Notes under the pieces: model-generated
The model's input: the letters and a program-made list of their open reading frames with translations, nothing else
What the model was told of the DNA's origin: nothing
Database searches by the model: none
Shown here: positions 54,791 through 63,721 of the stretch, one piece after another
Numbering within the stretch: position 1 is the first letter of the stretch
Layout of the letters: each line of letters starts with the position of its first letter
Position numbers and translations under genes: made by a program
NCBI RefSeq assembly: GCF_003063545.1
Contig: NZ_NESD01000002.1
Location: 310,001 to 374,000 of the forward strand
Direction of reading: 5' to 3'
Length of the DNA stretch: 64,000 nt
DNA from: Limnohabitans sp. Jir61
Lineage (GTDB): Bacteria > Pseudomonadota > Gammaproteobacteria > Burkholderiales > Burkholderiaceae_C

Positions 54791-56566
54791 TTAGAGAGTG
54801 TCGACCAGCTGCGCCAGCTGTGTTTCTAAGCTGCGTACTAACTTAGCGGGTGCAGCTTCACGGACGCTGCCACCTTGAATCAATTGATAGCGATAGGAAG
54901 CCAAACGCGCACGGTCTTGTGCCAAATCCACCACCAAATTCTCATAATCTGCGTGGTTGTAGGTAATCAATTCATCCAATCCAACCGAGTGCAACAAACT
55001 ACCAGCCATGCGGGCTACACAGGTGCGACCACTCAATGTCACTAGGGGTAAGCCGCAGTCAAGCACATCACGCGCTGTAGAACCTGAGTTGTAAGGTGTT
55101 GTATCCAAAAACACATCTGCTAACTGCATACGCGCACGGTATTGTGCATGCGATGTGCGCTTTGCAAAAATTACTCGATCTGCAGAAACGCCATGCTGCG
55201 TGATTCTTTTTTTAAGTTCACGCGTGGCGCTGGCATTGTCATCCAATAGCCACAGCACAGCATCATCAACACGTTTCAATATGTTCATCCAAGTGGCGAA
55301 CATGTCTGCATTGAATTTATAGACGTTGTTAAAACACACCATGACAAAAGCATCTTCGGGCAAACCTAGCTCTGTGCGAGTTTCGCTGCATGCTGGCGTT
55401 GGTGCGTGATTTAACGGTAAGAAACTTCCGTCCACATACAACGGTTTTTCTGAGAAATATGGAATCAATGTCTCTGGCAACGTAAACCGATCGGTCACCA
55501 CGAATTGAATCCATGGCAATGCGGTCGTACCAATAAACCCCAAGTAGGTGCCCTGCAGAGGCGAAGGCTGCATAGCCAAAATACCAGGTCGCGCACCGGA
55601 ACTCAACCCATGCAAGTCAAGCAGTACATCAATTTCTGCGTTCGCAATTTCTAAGGCGGCTTGGTGATCATTCAAATGTCGAATGTCAATCACATGATCA
55701 AAGGCGCGTTTCAAACGTGCTCGGTATTCACTGCCATCTTCAACACTGTAGTCAAAGGCATAGATTTCAAATCGTTCGTGATCGTGCGCTTCTAATAAAT
55801 CCGCCATCAACAAACCGACCGCATGAGTACACAGATCACCAGACAAATATCCAATTCGGATACGTTCATGGCGATATGGCGCATTCACACATAGGCGGTG
55901 CGTGGACAAATTAAATTTACGCTGGACAAATGACTGCGCAGCCATGAGTTGCAAGGCAGGATCATCGTGCAATGCCAACATAGCCAAAGGCGATGTGCCA
56001 GTGAGCATGGCATTCACAGGCACGCCGGGCATCGCCTGCATCGCAGGCCACTTGCATTGTTTGCTCCGCAAATGAACCCAATGCTGCAATGCATCCGCTT
56101 GACGAGGCTTGAGCTGCAAACTCTGGGTAAGCGCGTTCTCTGCCAAATCGTAGTGCTTCAACTGCTCTTGCAAACGACCTATGTGATTAAGTGCAAGGGT
56201 TTGCAAATCTAAATTTGCTGCAACTTGCAAATAGCCAGAGTTAGCAACCTGGCTCCATTCCAACATAGCCTCATCGTTCAAGCCTTTACGCTCTAACAAT
56301 AGTCCTAAATTGATACGTGCTTGAGCAAATGCAGGGAATATTTCTAAACTAGCACGGTAGGCATGTTCTGCACCATTGATATCACCTGCATTGAGCTGCA
56401 TGACACCTTGGTTGAACCAGCCAATGTGGCGATCATTGGATGCTGTGTTTTCATTCCAAAGGCTATAAAGCGCAATCGCATCTGCAATGCGCCCTGCCCT
56501 TTGAAATTGTTCAGCCAGCTGAATAACTTGGTCAAGTCCTAGCTGACTGATTTCTTCAACATCCAT
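54791..56566 (-). CDS. TPR glycosyltransferase, GT41 (O-GlcNAc-transferase-like)
   Basis: A 591-residue protein with several N-terminal TPRs (residues about 20-170; ALYSLWNENTASNDRH, AEHAYRASLEIFPAFAQA) and a C-terminal GT41 domain (RIGYLSGDLCTHAVGLL, LLDLHGLSSGARPGILA, YLGFIGTTALPWIQF, DVFLDTTPYNSGSTARDVL). Family members add a single sugar to Ser/Thr of cytoplasmic proteins. The nearby giant Ser/Thr-rich proteins are natural candidate substrates, which is inference. Three CGGCAA-type motifs lie just upstream. Confidence 0.92.
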   Translation of the reverse strand: MDVEEISQLGLDQVIQLAEQFQRAGRIADAIALYSLWNENTASNDRHIGWFNQGVMQLNAGDINGAEHAYRASLEIFPAFAQARINLGLLLERKGLNDEAMLEWSQVANSGYLQVAANLDLQTLALNHIGRLQEQLKHYDLAENALTQSLQLKPRQADALQHWVHLRSKQCKWPAMQAMPGVPVNAMLTGTSPLAMLALHDDPALQLMAAQSFVQRKFNLSTHRLCVNAPYRHERIRIGYLSGDLCTHAVGLLMADLLEAHDHERFEIYAFDYSVEDGSEYRARLKRAFDHVIDIRHLNDHQAALEIANAEIDVLLDLHGLSSGARPGILAMQPSPLQGTYLGFIGTTALPWIQFVVTDRFTLPETLIPYFSEKPLYVDGSFLPLNHAPTPACSETRTELGLPEDAFVMVCFNNVYKFNADMFATWMNILKRVDDAVLWLLDDNASATRELKKRITQHGVSADRVIFAKRTSHAQYRARMQLADVFLDTTPYNSGSTARDVLDCGLPLVTLSGRTCVARMAGSLLHSVGLDELITYNHADYENLVVDLAQDRARLASYRYQLIQGGSVREAAPAKLVRSLETQLAQLVDTL

Positions 56567-56592
56567 ATCGGTTTAAACCACGTGGCAAACAC

Positions 56593-56620
56593 TTGCCGCT
56601 CCAAGCGGCAAGATTGCCGC
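56593..56620. promoter_or_regulatory. inverted CGGCAA-type motifs upstream of the GT41 gene
   Basis: TTGCCGC (56593-56599), GCGGCAA (56605-56611) and TTGCCGC (56614-56620) form nested inverted repeats, the same core as between the flagellin and repeat genes. It could be a binding site or a 3' hairpin of the upstream gene. Confidence 0.45.
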
Positions 56621-56621
56621 T

Positions 56622-57086
56622 TTAATGGGTGTGTGCTGAGCTGGTCACAGCATCAGAGTAGATGTCAAGCGACAAACGCTCGGCTTCCAACTCCAATTGG
56701 CCTGGATAGTATTGCAAGCCTTGATTGGCCATCTTCAATGCACCAGCGGGGTCAAGGTTACAACGCAGCGCACGCACCAGCATCACATATGTGAAGGGTT
56801 GAATGTTTTGTCCTTGTGCTTCAACCAACTCTTGCAGCAACTCAACGGCAGCTGGCCAGTCCTGGCGCATCACAGCCAGCAAGCCGCAAATGGCCAACAT
56901 GTCTTCACTGGCGGGGTAAATCGCCAAACCGGCTTCGCCCAAAGCATATGCCGTATCAATTTGCTCGGTCGCCACCAAAGTTTGAATGGTTTCGCGAATT
57001 TCCAAAGGGCTGAAACGTTTCACCATGCCACCTTGCAAAAGGCTACCGGTGGCGCTTTGGTTCATTAATTCTTGGATAAGGGTCAT
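56622..57086 (-). CDS. small TPR-like protein (HrpB1/YscG-like)
   Basis: A 154-residue helical protein with TPR-like repeats: AYALGEAGLAIYPASEDML, then AVMRQDWPAAVELLQELVE, then LVRALRCNLDPAGAL. The spacing and the aromatic-proline end of each repeat recall the HrpB1/HrpK-YscG group of type III secretion TPR chaperones. It has its own sigma-54 promoter and lies 55 bases before the GT41 gene. An export chaperone or scaffold is plausible; certainty is low. Confidence 0.65.
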   Translation of the reverse strand: MTLIQELMNQSATGSLLQGGMVKRFSPLEIRETIQTLVATEQIDTAYALGEAGLAIYPASEDMLAICGLLAVMRQDWPAAVELLQELVEAQGQNIQPFTYVMLVRALRCNLDPAGALKMANQGLQYYPGQLELEAERLSLDIYSDAVTSSAHTH

Positions 57087-57126
57087 TTAAAAACTCCTGG
57101 TTGTGCAATTAGGTTACCGACACACA

Positions 57127-57142
57127 TGCGATTTCTATGCCA
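57127..57142 (-). promoter_or_regulatory. sigma-54 promoter of the small TPR gene
   Basis: The minus strand reads TGGCATAGAAATCGCA, with GG and GC at the exact spacing and two mismatches, about 45 bases before the ATG at 57086. Confidence 0.72.
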
Positions 57143-57149
57143 GCTTTTG

Positions 57150-57160
57150 TTTGCCGCTTT
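57150..57160. promoter_or_regulatory. single GCGGCAAA-type motif between divergent sigma-54 promoters
   Basis: TTTGCCGCTTT is AAAGCGGCAAA on the minus strand, with the same core as the cluster at 45807. It lies between the two divergent -24/-12 promoters at 57127 and 57190. Confidence 0.55.
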
Positions 57161-57189
57161 GCTTGACACCTAGACCTGGTTATTCATGT

Positions 57190-57205
57190 TGGCTTGCTTA
57201 TTGCA
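57190..57205 (+). promoter_or_regulatory. sigma-54 promoter of the plus-strand glycosyltransferase operon
   Basis: TGGCTTGCTTATTGCA has the full -12 half and TGGC at -24, at exact spacing. The ATG of the next gene is 43 bases downstream. Confidence 0.78.
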
Positions 57206-57247
57206 TATCGAGCTTGCAATCTTGTTTAAAAGTGTCAAAAAATTGTC

Positions 57248-58753
57248 ATGAGCCACACAGCCGTCAGTCTTATCGCCACATCTCGCCGCACGCGAGAGGC
57301 ATTGCTACGTCAGGGTGCTGCGCTTATGCAAGCGAACCAATTTGACGAAGCCGCCCATTGGTATGGCCTCGCGATAGACGATTTTCCGGATGATGCCCAC
57401 TTTTATTACTGCAAAGGTGTAGCTCACCATCAAGAACGTCAATTTTTAAAAGCAATTGACTGTTACTGCGCAGCCTTGCAAATCAAAATTGACTATGCGG
57501 ATGCCTTCGAAAACCTCTCAGACGCGCAAGCAGAAATGCAAATGTTTGACGATGCGTTTTTAAGCATCAGCGCAGCCATAGCTTTGCGACCAAACAAAGC
57601 CATTTCTCATGCAAGGCAAGCGCAGGTTCTTGTTCAGCAAGAAAGATTTGAATTAGCCATTCAAGCCGCTACCCAAGCGATCAAGCTTGATGGCACAACA
57701 ACAACGGCCTATATGGCACGCAGTAATGCGTACCGAGGGTTGGCTCAACTTGACGAAAGCATTGCTGACCTTCGTATCGCAATGAAACTCAAGCCAGAAA
57801 ACCCCGAATACGAATACAACCTCTCGTTTGACTTATTACTTGCGGGAAATTTTGAAGAGGGTTGGAAGCATTACGAAAAACGCTTTCAAACCAAAAACTT
57901 TATCAACAACCCGACCCTGCCTATGCATCGTCCTATTTGGGACGGCGTGCAAGACATCACAGGCAAAACCCTACTGATATGTCCTGAGCAAGGCTTAGGC
58001 GATCAAATTCAGTTTGCGCGTTACGCTGTCTTGCTTCAGCAGCGCGGCGTCCAGGTGGTGCTTTCCGTAGAACCATGTTTGATACAACTGCTCAGCAGCA
58101 TGCATCCTGACATTCAAGTGGTTTCGTCTCATCAGACTGTAAACAGCTTACCTGCGCATGATTTTTACATCACCATGATGAGCCTACCGCGCATCTTCCA
58201 GACACTAGTCGGCAGCATTCCAGCTACACCCAACTATCTGAAAGTTGATTCAAACATCAGCCAGCAATGGAGGCAGCGCATGACCCCAACGTACCGACCA
58301 AAAGTCGGTATCAGTTGGTCTGGCAGCACCACACACATCAACGACCACAACCGCAGCATGACCATAGACATGCTTGCACCTGTGCTCTCATTAGGAATTG
58401 ACTTCCATATTCTGCAAACAGAAATTCGGCCCTACGACGAAGCACGTCTGAAGCAATGGCCGCATTTGCACGACTGGCGATCACAGTTAAGTTCTTTCAA
58501 CGAAACAGCAGGTTTGGTCGATCAACTTGATCTGGTCATCAGCGTCGATACCTCTGTTGCACATTTGACCAGCGCACTGGGTAAGCCCACTTGGGTCATG
58601 TTGCCCTTTGCGCCAGATTTCCGTTGGTTACTTGATCGGCCTGATTCACCTTGGTACCCCAGCATCACGTTGTTTCGACAACCTGAAGCCAAAGCTTGGG
58701 TACCTGTCATCACTGACATCACACATTCATTGAAAAATAAATTCAACGTATGA
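57248..58753 (+). CDS. TPR protein with GT9-like domain
   Basis: A 501-residue protein. Residues about 15-200 are TPRs (AAHWYGLAIDDFPDDAHFYY, YMARSNAYRGLAQLDESI). Residues about 235-490 have the layout of a GT-B fold like ADP-heptose transferases (LLICPEQGLGDQIQFARYA, RPKVGISWSGST, DLVISVDTSVAHLTSALGKP). Such TPR-GT9-like proteins are common in flagellin and surface glycan loci. It overlaps the next gene by four bases. Confidence 0.82.
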   Translation: MSHTAVSLIATSRRTREALLRQGAALMQANQFDEAAHWYGLAIDDFPDDAHFYYCKGVAHHQERQFLKAIDCYCAALQIKIDYADAFENLSDAQAEMQMFDDAFLSISAAIALRPNKAISHARQAQVLVQQERFELAIQAATQAIKLDGTTTTAYMARSNAYRGLAQLDESIADLRIAMKLKPENPEYEYNLSFDLLLAGNFEEGWKHYEKRFQTKNFINNPTLPMHRPIWDGVQDITGKTLLICPEQGLGDQIQFARYAVLLQQRGVQVVLSVEPCLIQLLSSMHPDIQVVSSHQTVNSLPAHDFYITMMSLPRIFQTLVGSIPATPNYLKVDSNISQQWRQRMTPTYRPKVGISWSGSTTHINDHNRSMTIDMLAPVLSLGIDFHILQTEIRPYDEARLKQWPHLHDWRSQLSSFNETAGLVDQLDLVISVDTSVAHLTSALGKPTWVMLPFAPDFRWLLDRPDSPWYPSITLFRQPEAKAWVPVITDITHSLKNKFNV

Positions 58754-59544
58754 AGCCGCCCTACTTCAGCATCATCATTGCAACGCATGAGCGTCCAAGA
58801 TTGTTGGCGCGCGCGATGCAGTCTGTCTGCGCAAATACTTTCACAGACCATGAAATGATTGTCATATCGGACACTGTGGATGCACAAACCATGCACGTGG
58901 TTAGCCAAAACCTAAGGCCACAAGACACCTTTAGTAAACGCATCGGTAAACACGGCCCAGCACTCAGCAGAAACATGGGCCTTTCACTGGCTCGTGGAAA
59001 ATACATTATTTTTTTGGATGACGACGATGCTTTTAGCATTGACTATCTAGAGCGTGCTTTCCTCACCACATTAGACAACCCAGGTTGTGTCATCTACACA
59101 GACTACTGCGTGATTCAAGAAGATCGAGAACGTCCTGATATTCCTCCCTTGCCAGGTCAAGCGTTTTCCGTGGCAAATGCAGACTTCAATGCCTTGTATG
59201 TCAAAAACTTCATACTGAATCACAGTGTCATCTTTCCGCATGAAGCTGTTCATGGGCGTTTTCAAGACCCACACCTATCCAGTTTGGATGATTGGGACTT
59301 TTTGCTCAATGTGGCCAGTGACACACCATTTGTACACGCCAGCATCACAGGTGCAATGGTCTACAAAGACTATGTCAATCAAGAACAACGTCGCGGCCAC
59401 ACCACCACTGCAAACGGCATGTCCACAGTCACAGACTATCTGTCAATCTATAAAAAGTGGCCGGCTCCCAGCCTTGATCTGCGGGTCAAACGTCAACAAC
59501 TTTTAGCCTCAGCCGGACAACATGTTCCGATTGACTGGGTATAA
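58750..59544 (+). CDS. glycosyltransferase family 2
   Basis: A 264-residue GT-A enzyme. It opens FSIIIATHERPRLLARAMQS and has the metal-binding run FLDDDDAFS near residue 97 (the DxD site). It likely adds a sugar from a nucleotide donor. Overlaps upstream and precedes a GT41 gene by 19 bases, so all are in one operon. Confidence 0.9.
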   Translation: MKPPYFSIIIATHERPRLLARAMQSVCANTFTDHEMIVISDTVDAQTMHVVSQNLRPQDTFSKRIGKHGPALSRNMGLSLARGKYIIFLDDDDAFSIDYLERAFLTTLDNPGCVIYTDYCVIQEDRERPDIPPLPGQAFSVANADFNALYVKNFILNHSVIFPHEAVHGRFQDPHLSSLDDWDFLLNVASDTPFVHASITGAMVYKDYVNQEQRRGHTTTANGMSTVTDYLSIYKKWPAPSLDLRVKRQQLLASAGQHVPIDWV

Positions 59545-59563
59545 CGACATCGAAAAGATCTGT

Positions 59564-61801
59564 ATGAATACCAAAGCACCGAAAAAATCAATTCAAACCA
59601 TCATCAATGATGCCATTGCACACCAGCATGCGGGCGAAATGGATGAGGCATTGGCTTTATTTATGCAAGCCCTGAAGATGGATAGCAAAAATGCCGCAGC
59701 GCTTTACTCAATAGGCGCAATTGAATCCGGTCGCGGCCGCTACGCTGAAGCACTGACTCACATGCAAAAAGCGGTCAAAGCATCGCCAAATTTTGCACAA
59801 GCACATTTGGCTTTGTCTGTCATTTACTATCACCTCAATCAAATACCAGAAGCGACAGCAGCCGTCACTAAGGCGCTGAAGCTCGATGCCAAACTCGCTG
59901 GAGCGCAAGCACATCTAGAAATATTGCGTCTGTCTAGTAAAGGCGTGTCGCATGCGGTCAGCACAAACCCTGAAGCAGCAGCGCTTAATTCACAAGCCAT
60001 TTCCCTCCAAGGTTCAGGCCAGCATGCACAAGCAGAACAGCTTTTGCGTCAAGCGTTGACTTTGGATGGAAATAACTTCATGTCACTCTATTCCTTGGGC
60101 GTGTCATGTAGTGCACTAGGCAATCCAAAAGAAGCTTTAACGTTCTTTGATCGAGCCACTCAAGCCGCCCCTCAATTGCCATTAGGCTTTTTTGCAAAAG
60201 CCAAAACCTTGCATGATTTAGGTTTGGCAGAAAATGCATTGACAGCGTATGACCAAGCTATTGAGGTAGACCCACACTATATGGAGTCTTACACCAACAA
60301 GGCTGCATTGCTTCAAAGCATCAACCGTCACCATGATGCGCTTCTTGCATTAACGGCGGCTACTGAAATTGAACCCAACCATGTCCGTGCCCTCGAAGGC
60401 CAAGGCCAACTCTTAGGTCAGTACAAACAATACACACTTGCCACGCGAGCCTTTGCGCACGCGTTGCAAGTTGCCCCCGACTACGCCTATGGGGAAGGCC
60501 ACCTCATGGGCGCTCGCATGAGCAACTGTGATTGGACAGATTTTGAAGGCGCTAAAGCGCGCATCATGGCTGGCATCGATGCAGGAAAGCTTACATGCGG
60601 CCCGTTGACCATCATGTCCATCACAGACGATGCTGCGACCATTCGCAAGTGCGCCGAACTTTATGCCGCTGACAAGTACCAAGCATCACCCAACCCGCTT
60701 TGGACTGGCGAAAAATACCACCACCGTAAAAAACGTGTGGCATTTATGTCAGCCGACTTCCGCATTCATCCAGTTGGCTATTTACTGATTGGTTTGATTG
60801 AGCAGTTCGACAAATCTAAATTTGAATTGACGGGATTTTTCACTGGCGTAGCTGACGACAGCGATTTATGGCGTCGTTACCGCTGCGCGTTTGACAACTA
60901 CATCGATTGCCACACGATGCCTAGCATTGAAGTTGCCAAGCTCATGCGAGCTATGGAAATTGATGTGGTCATCGAGCTATCTGGTCATACCGAAGGCACT
61001 CGCCTAGACATCTTGGCACATCGCCCTGCGCCAACCCAAGTCACGTATCTTGGCTTTCCTGGAACACTTGGCCTGCCCTACATTGACTACCTGATTTCTG
61101 ATCCACGCATCATTCCAGCCGAGTTTGAACAACACTATCAAGAAAAAATCTTGACGCTGCCTCATTGCTATCTGCCGCGCGATGACTCTGTAGTGCCCTC
61201 TGCTGAAACGCCCAAGCGCTCTGATTTTGGTCTACCCGAGGAAGGCGTGGTGTTTTGCAGCTTCAACCATGACTACAAAATCAATCCACCCCTCTTCAAA
61301 GTCTGGATGGATTTGCTCAAAGAGGTGCCAGGCAGTGTCTTATGGTTGATGAAGCTCAACGAAGGCGCACATACAAACTTGACGCAAAGCGCACGCGACC
61401 ATGGTATTGATCCTGATCGCATCATCTTTGCATCACGCCTCCCACGCGTGGAAGATCACTTAGCCCGGTACCGTCTGGCTGATGTCTTCATTGACACATA
61501 CCCCTACAACGGTCACACCACAGCTGGCGATGCATTGCGCGCTGGTTTGCCTGTGGTCACGCTGTGCGGGGGTAGCTTCGCGTCACGCGTCGCTGCCAGC
61601 CTGCTACATGACATTGGCATGAGCGAGCTGACATGCACAAGCTTTGATGAATACCATGACAAGGCACTCTTGCTAGCCACTAACTCAAGTGAGCGTGAAA
61701 AAACAAAATCAAAACTAGCAGGAATATTAGATCGCCAATCATGGCCACCAACGCCTAAGCAGCAAGCCAAAGCGCTCGAAGATTTAATTTTGGACATTTA
61801 A
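59564..61801 (+). CDS. TPR glycosyltransferase, GT41 (second copy)
   Basis: A 745-residue protein with more TPRs than the first GT41 (residues about 15-310; ALALFMQALKMDSKNAAALY and four or more further repeats) and the GT41 domain (KKRVAFMSADFRIHPVGYLL, IELSGHTEGTRLDILAHRP, TYLGFPGTLGLPYIDYLI, VFIDTYPYNGHTTAGDALRA). The catalytic domain is nearer to the plant and bacterial OGT type than the first copy. The start at 59564 follows the GT2 stop. An upstream in-frame ATG inside GT2 is disfavoured. Confidence 0.93.
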   Translation: MNTKAPKKSIQTIINDAIAHQHAGEMDEALALFMQALKMDSKNAAALYSIGAIESGRGRYAEALTHMQKAVKASPNFAQAHLALSVIYYHLNQIPEATAAVTKALKLDAKLAGAQAHLEILRLSSKGVSHAVSTNPEAAALNSQAISLQGSGQHAQAEQLLRQALTLDGNNFMSLYSLGVSCSALGNPKEALTFFDRATQAAPQLPLGFFAKAKTLHDLGLAENALTAYDQAIEVDPHYMESYTNKAALLQSINRHHDALLALTAATEIEPNHVRALEGQGQLLGQYKQYTLATRAFAHALQVAPDYAYGEGHLMGARMSNCDWTDFEGAKARIMAGIDAGKLTCGPLTIMSITDDAATIRKCAELYAADKYQASPNPLWTGEKYHHRKKRVAFMSADFRIHPVGYLLIGLIEQFDKSKFELTGFFTGVADDSDLWRRYRCAFDNYIDCHTMPSIEVAKLMRAMEIDVVIELSGHTEGTRLDILAHRPAPTQVTYLGFPGTLGLPYIDYLISDPRIIPAEFEQHYQEKILTLPHCYLPRDDSVVPSAETPKRSDFGLPEEGVVFCSFNHDYKINPPLFKVWMDLLKEVPGSVLWLMKLNEGAHTNLTQSARDHGIDPDRIIFASRLPRVEDHLARYRLADVFIDTYPYNGHTTAGDALRAGLPVVTLCGGSFASRVAASLLHDIGMSELTCTSFDEYHDKALLLATNSSEREKTKSKLAGILDRQSWPPTPKQQAKALEDLILDI

Positions 61802-61804
61802 GCC

Positions 61805-62629
61805 ATGAATGCTTATTACATCAACCTCGATTCAGCCGAACAACGGCGTGAATTGATTGAACAGCAAATTTCAGCAGCAGGTTTACCCTTTGAAATCAAA
61901 CGTTTTCCTGCCGTACTAGGCGCTAACTATGCTGACAGCAATCCTTCTCTTTCAAATGGGCAATGGGGGTGCTGGCTAAGTCACATGGGTTGTATTGAAT
62001 TAGCCAAAAGCACCCATGAGCATCTCTTGCTCATAGAAGATGATGAGCTATTCAACCATTCATTGACTCTGATCGACGACTTGGTTCAACAACTCAGTGG
62101 CACTGACTGGGACATGCTTTACCTAGACGCCACCATTGTGGAACCCGAGGACCAGCTTCACATTGCCAGAGCATGCAAGGCCCAATTTCTTGCTGGCAAA
62201 AAACCAACTCCGTTGAAACTCTCGTTGAGCGCGACCGTCTATGGAACACACGCTTACATCATCAATCAAAACAGCTTATCCAAAATTTCGAAAATTCTTA
62301 TGAAGAATGCGAAATCGGGCATTGCTATTGACAACGTGCTTTGCGCTGGCATCCAAGAAGGCTTGATCAGTGCCTACATCAGTGTTCCATTTCTTTGTGC
62401 ACCTGGTGAGGAATCAAACAACAGTCAAATCAATGCTGGTGAACATGCATTTGCAAAAGGCTGGTTTGGTTTCAGAGAAGTCGCAACACTTGAGTTTATG
62501 AACTCAAACGAGGATCGGTACCTCAAAGCCTTAGAAAAAGCGACTCAAGAAACCATCCTTCAAAAAATCAATTTGACTGCATTAGAGAAATTTTCTCCGT
62601 ATGTCGGAAAAATTCAAAAGCTTTCCTAA
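61805..62629 (+). CDS. glycosyltransferase family 25
   Basis: A 274-residue LPS-type GT25 enzyme (galactosyl or glucosyltransferase family). It begins MNAYYINLDSAEQRRELIEQQ, has GCWLSHMGCIELA and the metal site LLIEDDELF near residue 76. It lies three bases after the GT41 gene. The sugar and acceptor cannot be told from sequence. Confidence 0.88.
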   Translation: MNAYYINLDSAEQRRELIEQQISAAGLPFEIKRFPAVLGANYADSNPSLSNGQWGCWLSHMGCIELAKSTHEHLLLIEDDELFNHSLTLIDDLVQQLSGTDWDMLYLDATIVEPEDQLHIARACKAQFLAGKKPTPLKLSLSATVYGTHAYIINQNSLSKISKILMKNAKSGIAIDNVLCAGIQEGLISAYISVPFLCAPGEESNNSQINAGEHAFAKGWFGFREVATLEFMNSNEDRYLKALEKATQETILQKINLTALEKFSPYVGKIQKLS

Positions 62630-62638
62630 GGCATTGAA

Positions 62639-63709
62639 ATGACTCCCAACACCATCATTGACAACATGAAAGTCAGAATTGCAAACGTCTGCGAAAGTAA
62701 AACGGTTTGCTACATTCTTTACTCAGAAATAGAAACACCAAACGACACCAGCAAGTGGAACAGTGATTACTTTTTTGACCTAGAGCATCATTTCTCTCAG
62801 GCCAACTGGACACCCGTGACGTATAGCGCCTCATTTGAGCTCCCATGCCTATACATTGTTGAAACACATGGGGCTGACATTTCTAACTTACTATGGGAAT
62901 TGCGAGCGAAGGCAAATAGCAACTCGGTCATTTCGCTCTGGCACTTTGACAACCATATTGCATATTTCAATAATTACAAATCAGCCATTTCATGTGATTT
63001 GAATTTTTTAACGCACAACATTGGCGTACCCGGCTATCTGACAAATCCATACTCAGCTGTCGCATCTCACATTCCTCCATGTACGCTGCAGTTCAGTAAA
63101 AATATGATTGTTGAAGAGCGTTACAAACGCAATTCAACCTCGCGCGTCAATAAAGCATTGTTCAATTATTTTGACTATCCTGAGTCACCCCGAGCAAGCA
63201 TCATCAAAAATTTAGAGGCTTCCATCAGCGATGTTGCTGAATTCTTCATCACTTCCACATCCAATCGCGGGCGCTATTGGGATAAGTCAATCGCTGAACG
63301 ATATGACGAATGGGCAAATCACAAGTGCACAGTCATTTTGCCTTTGGTCGAGGATTTATCTACACGTGTCTTTGATGCATTAGCCACCGGTCTAATTCCC
63401 ATCATCCCCGAAAACATTCGGGATTTAGAGTCTGCCATTTCAGTCGAAGACCAACAACGACTCGGCATTGTGCGAATCAAAGATCTAAGTCCAGAGCATG
63501 TCAGAGCTGGTATTGCAACAGCCATCTCCAACTTTGACCAAATGGGCGATGAGGGCATCACAGCCCGAACCGACTTCGTCATCAATACTGCTTTGATTAC
63601 GCACCGGGTCCACGCAATGGTCTTAGAACTCGAAAAAATTCAAGCCGGCGAAAAGCAATTCGTATTTGGTCGCGGCAATAACGGCATCGGCATTTATCTG
63701 ACCGCTTAA
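62639..63709 (+). CDS. glycosyltransferase-like protein
   Basis: A 356-residue protein. The last third has a GT-B donor-site-like segment (LVEDLSTRVFDALATGLIPIIP), which resembles GT1/GT4-type C-terminal domains. The N-terminal half is not recognised. It lies nine bases after GT25 in the same operon and is AT-richer than the housekeeping half of the window, as are its neighbours. Confidence 0.68.
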   Translation: MTPNTIIDNMKVRIANVCESKTVCYILYSEIETPNDTSKWNSDYFFDLEHHFSQANWTPVTYSASFELPCLYIVETHGADISNLLWELRAKANSNSVISLWHFDNHIAYFNNYKSAISCDLNFLTHNIGVPGYLTNPYSAVASHIPPCTLQFSKNMIVEERYKRNSTSRVNKALFNYFDYPESPRASIIKNLEASISDVAEFFITSTSNRGRYWDKSIAERYDEWANHKCTVILPLVEDLSTRVFDALATGLIPIIPENIRDLESAISVEDQQRLGIVRIKDLSPEHVRAGIATAISNFDQMGDEGITARTDFVINTALITHRVHAMVLELEKIQAGEKQFVFGRGNNGIGIYLTA

Positions 63710-63721
63710 TAGTTTGATTAT

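Noticed and set aside
56605..56621. Possible sigma-54 promoter for the first GT41 gene
   Set aside because: GG and GC are at the proper spacing, but the bases are fully explained by the palindromic CGGCAA motif and both consensus halves are poor.
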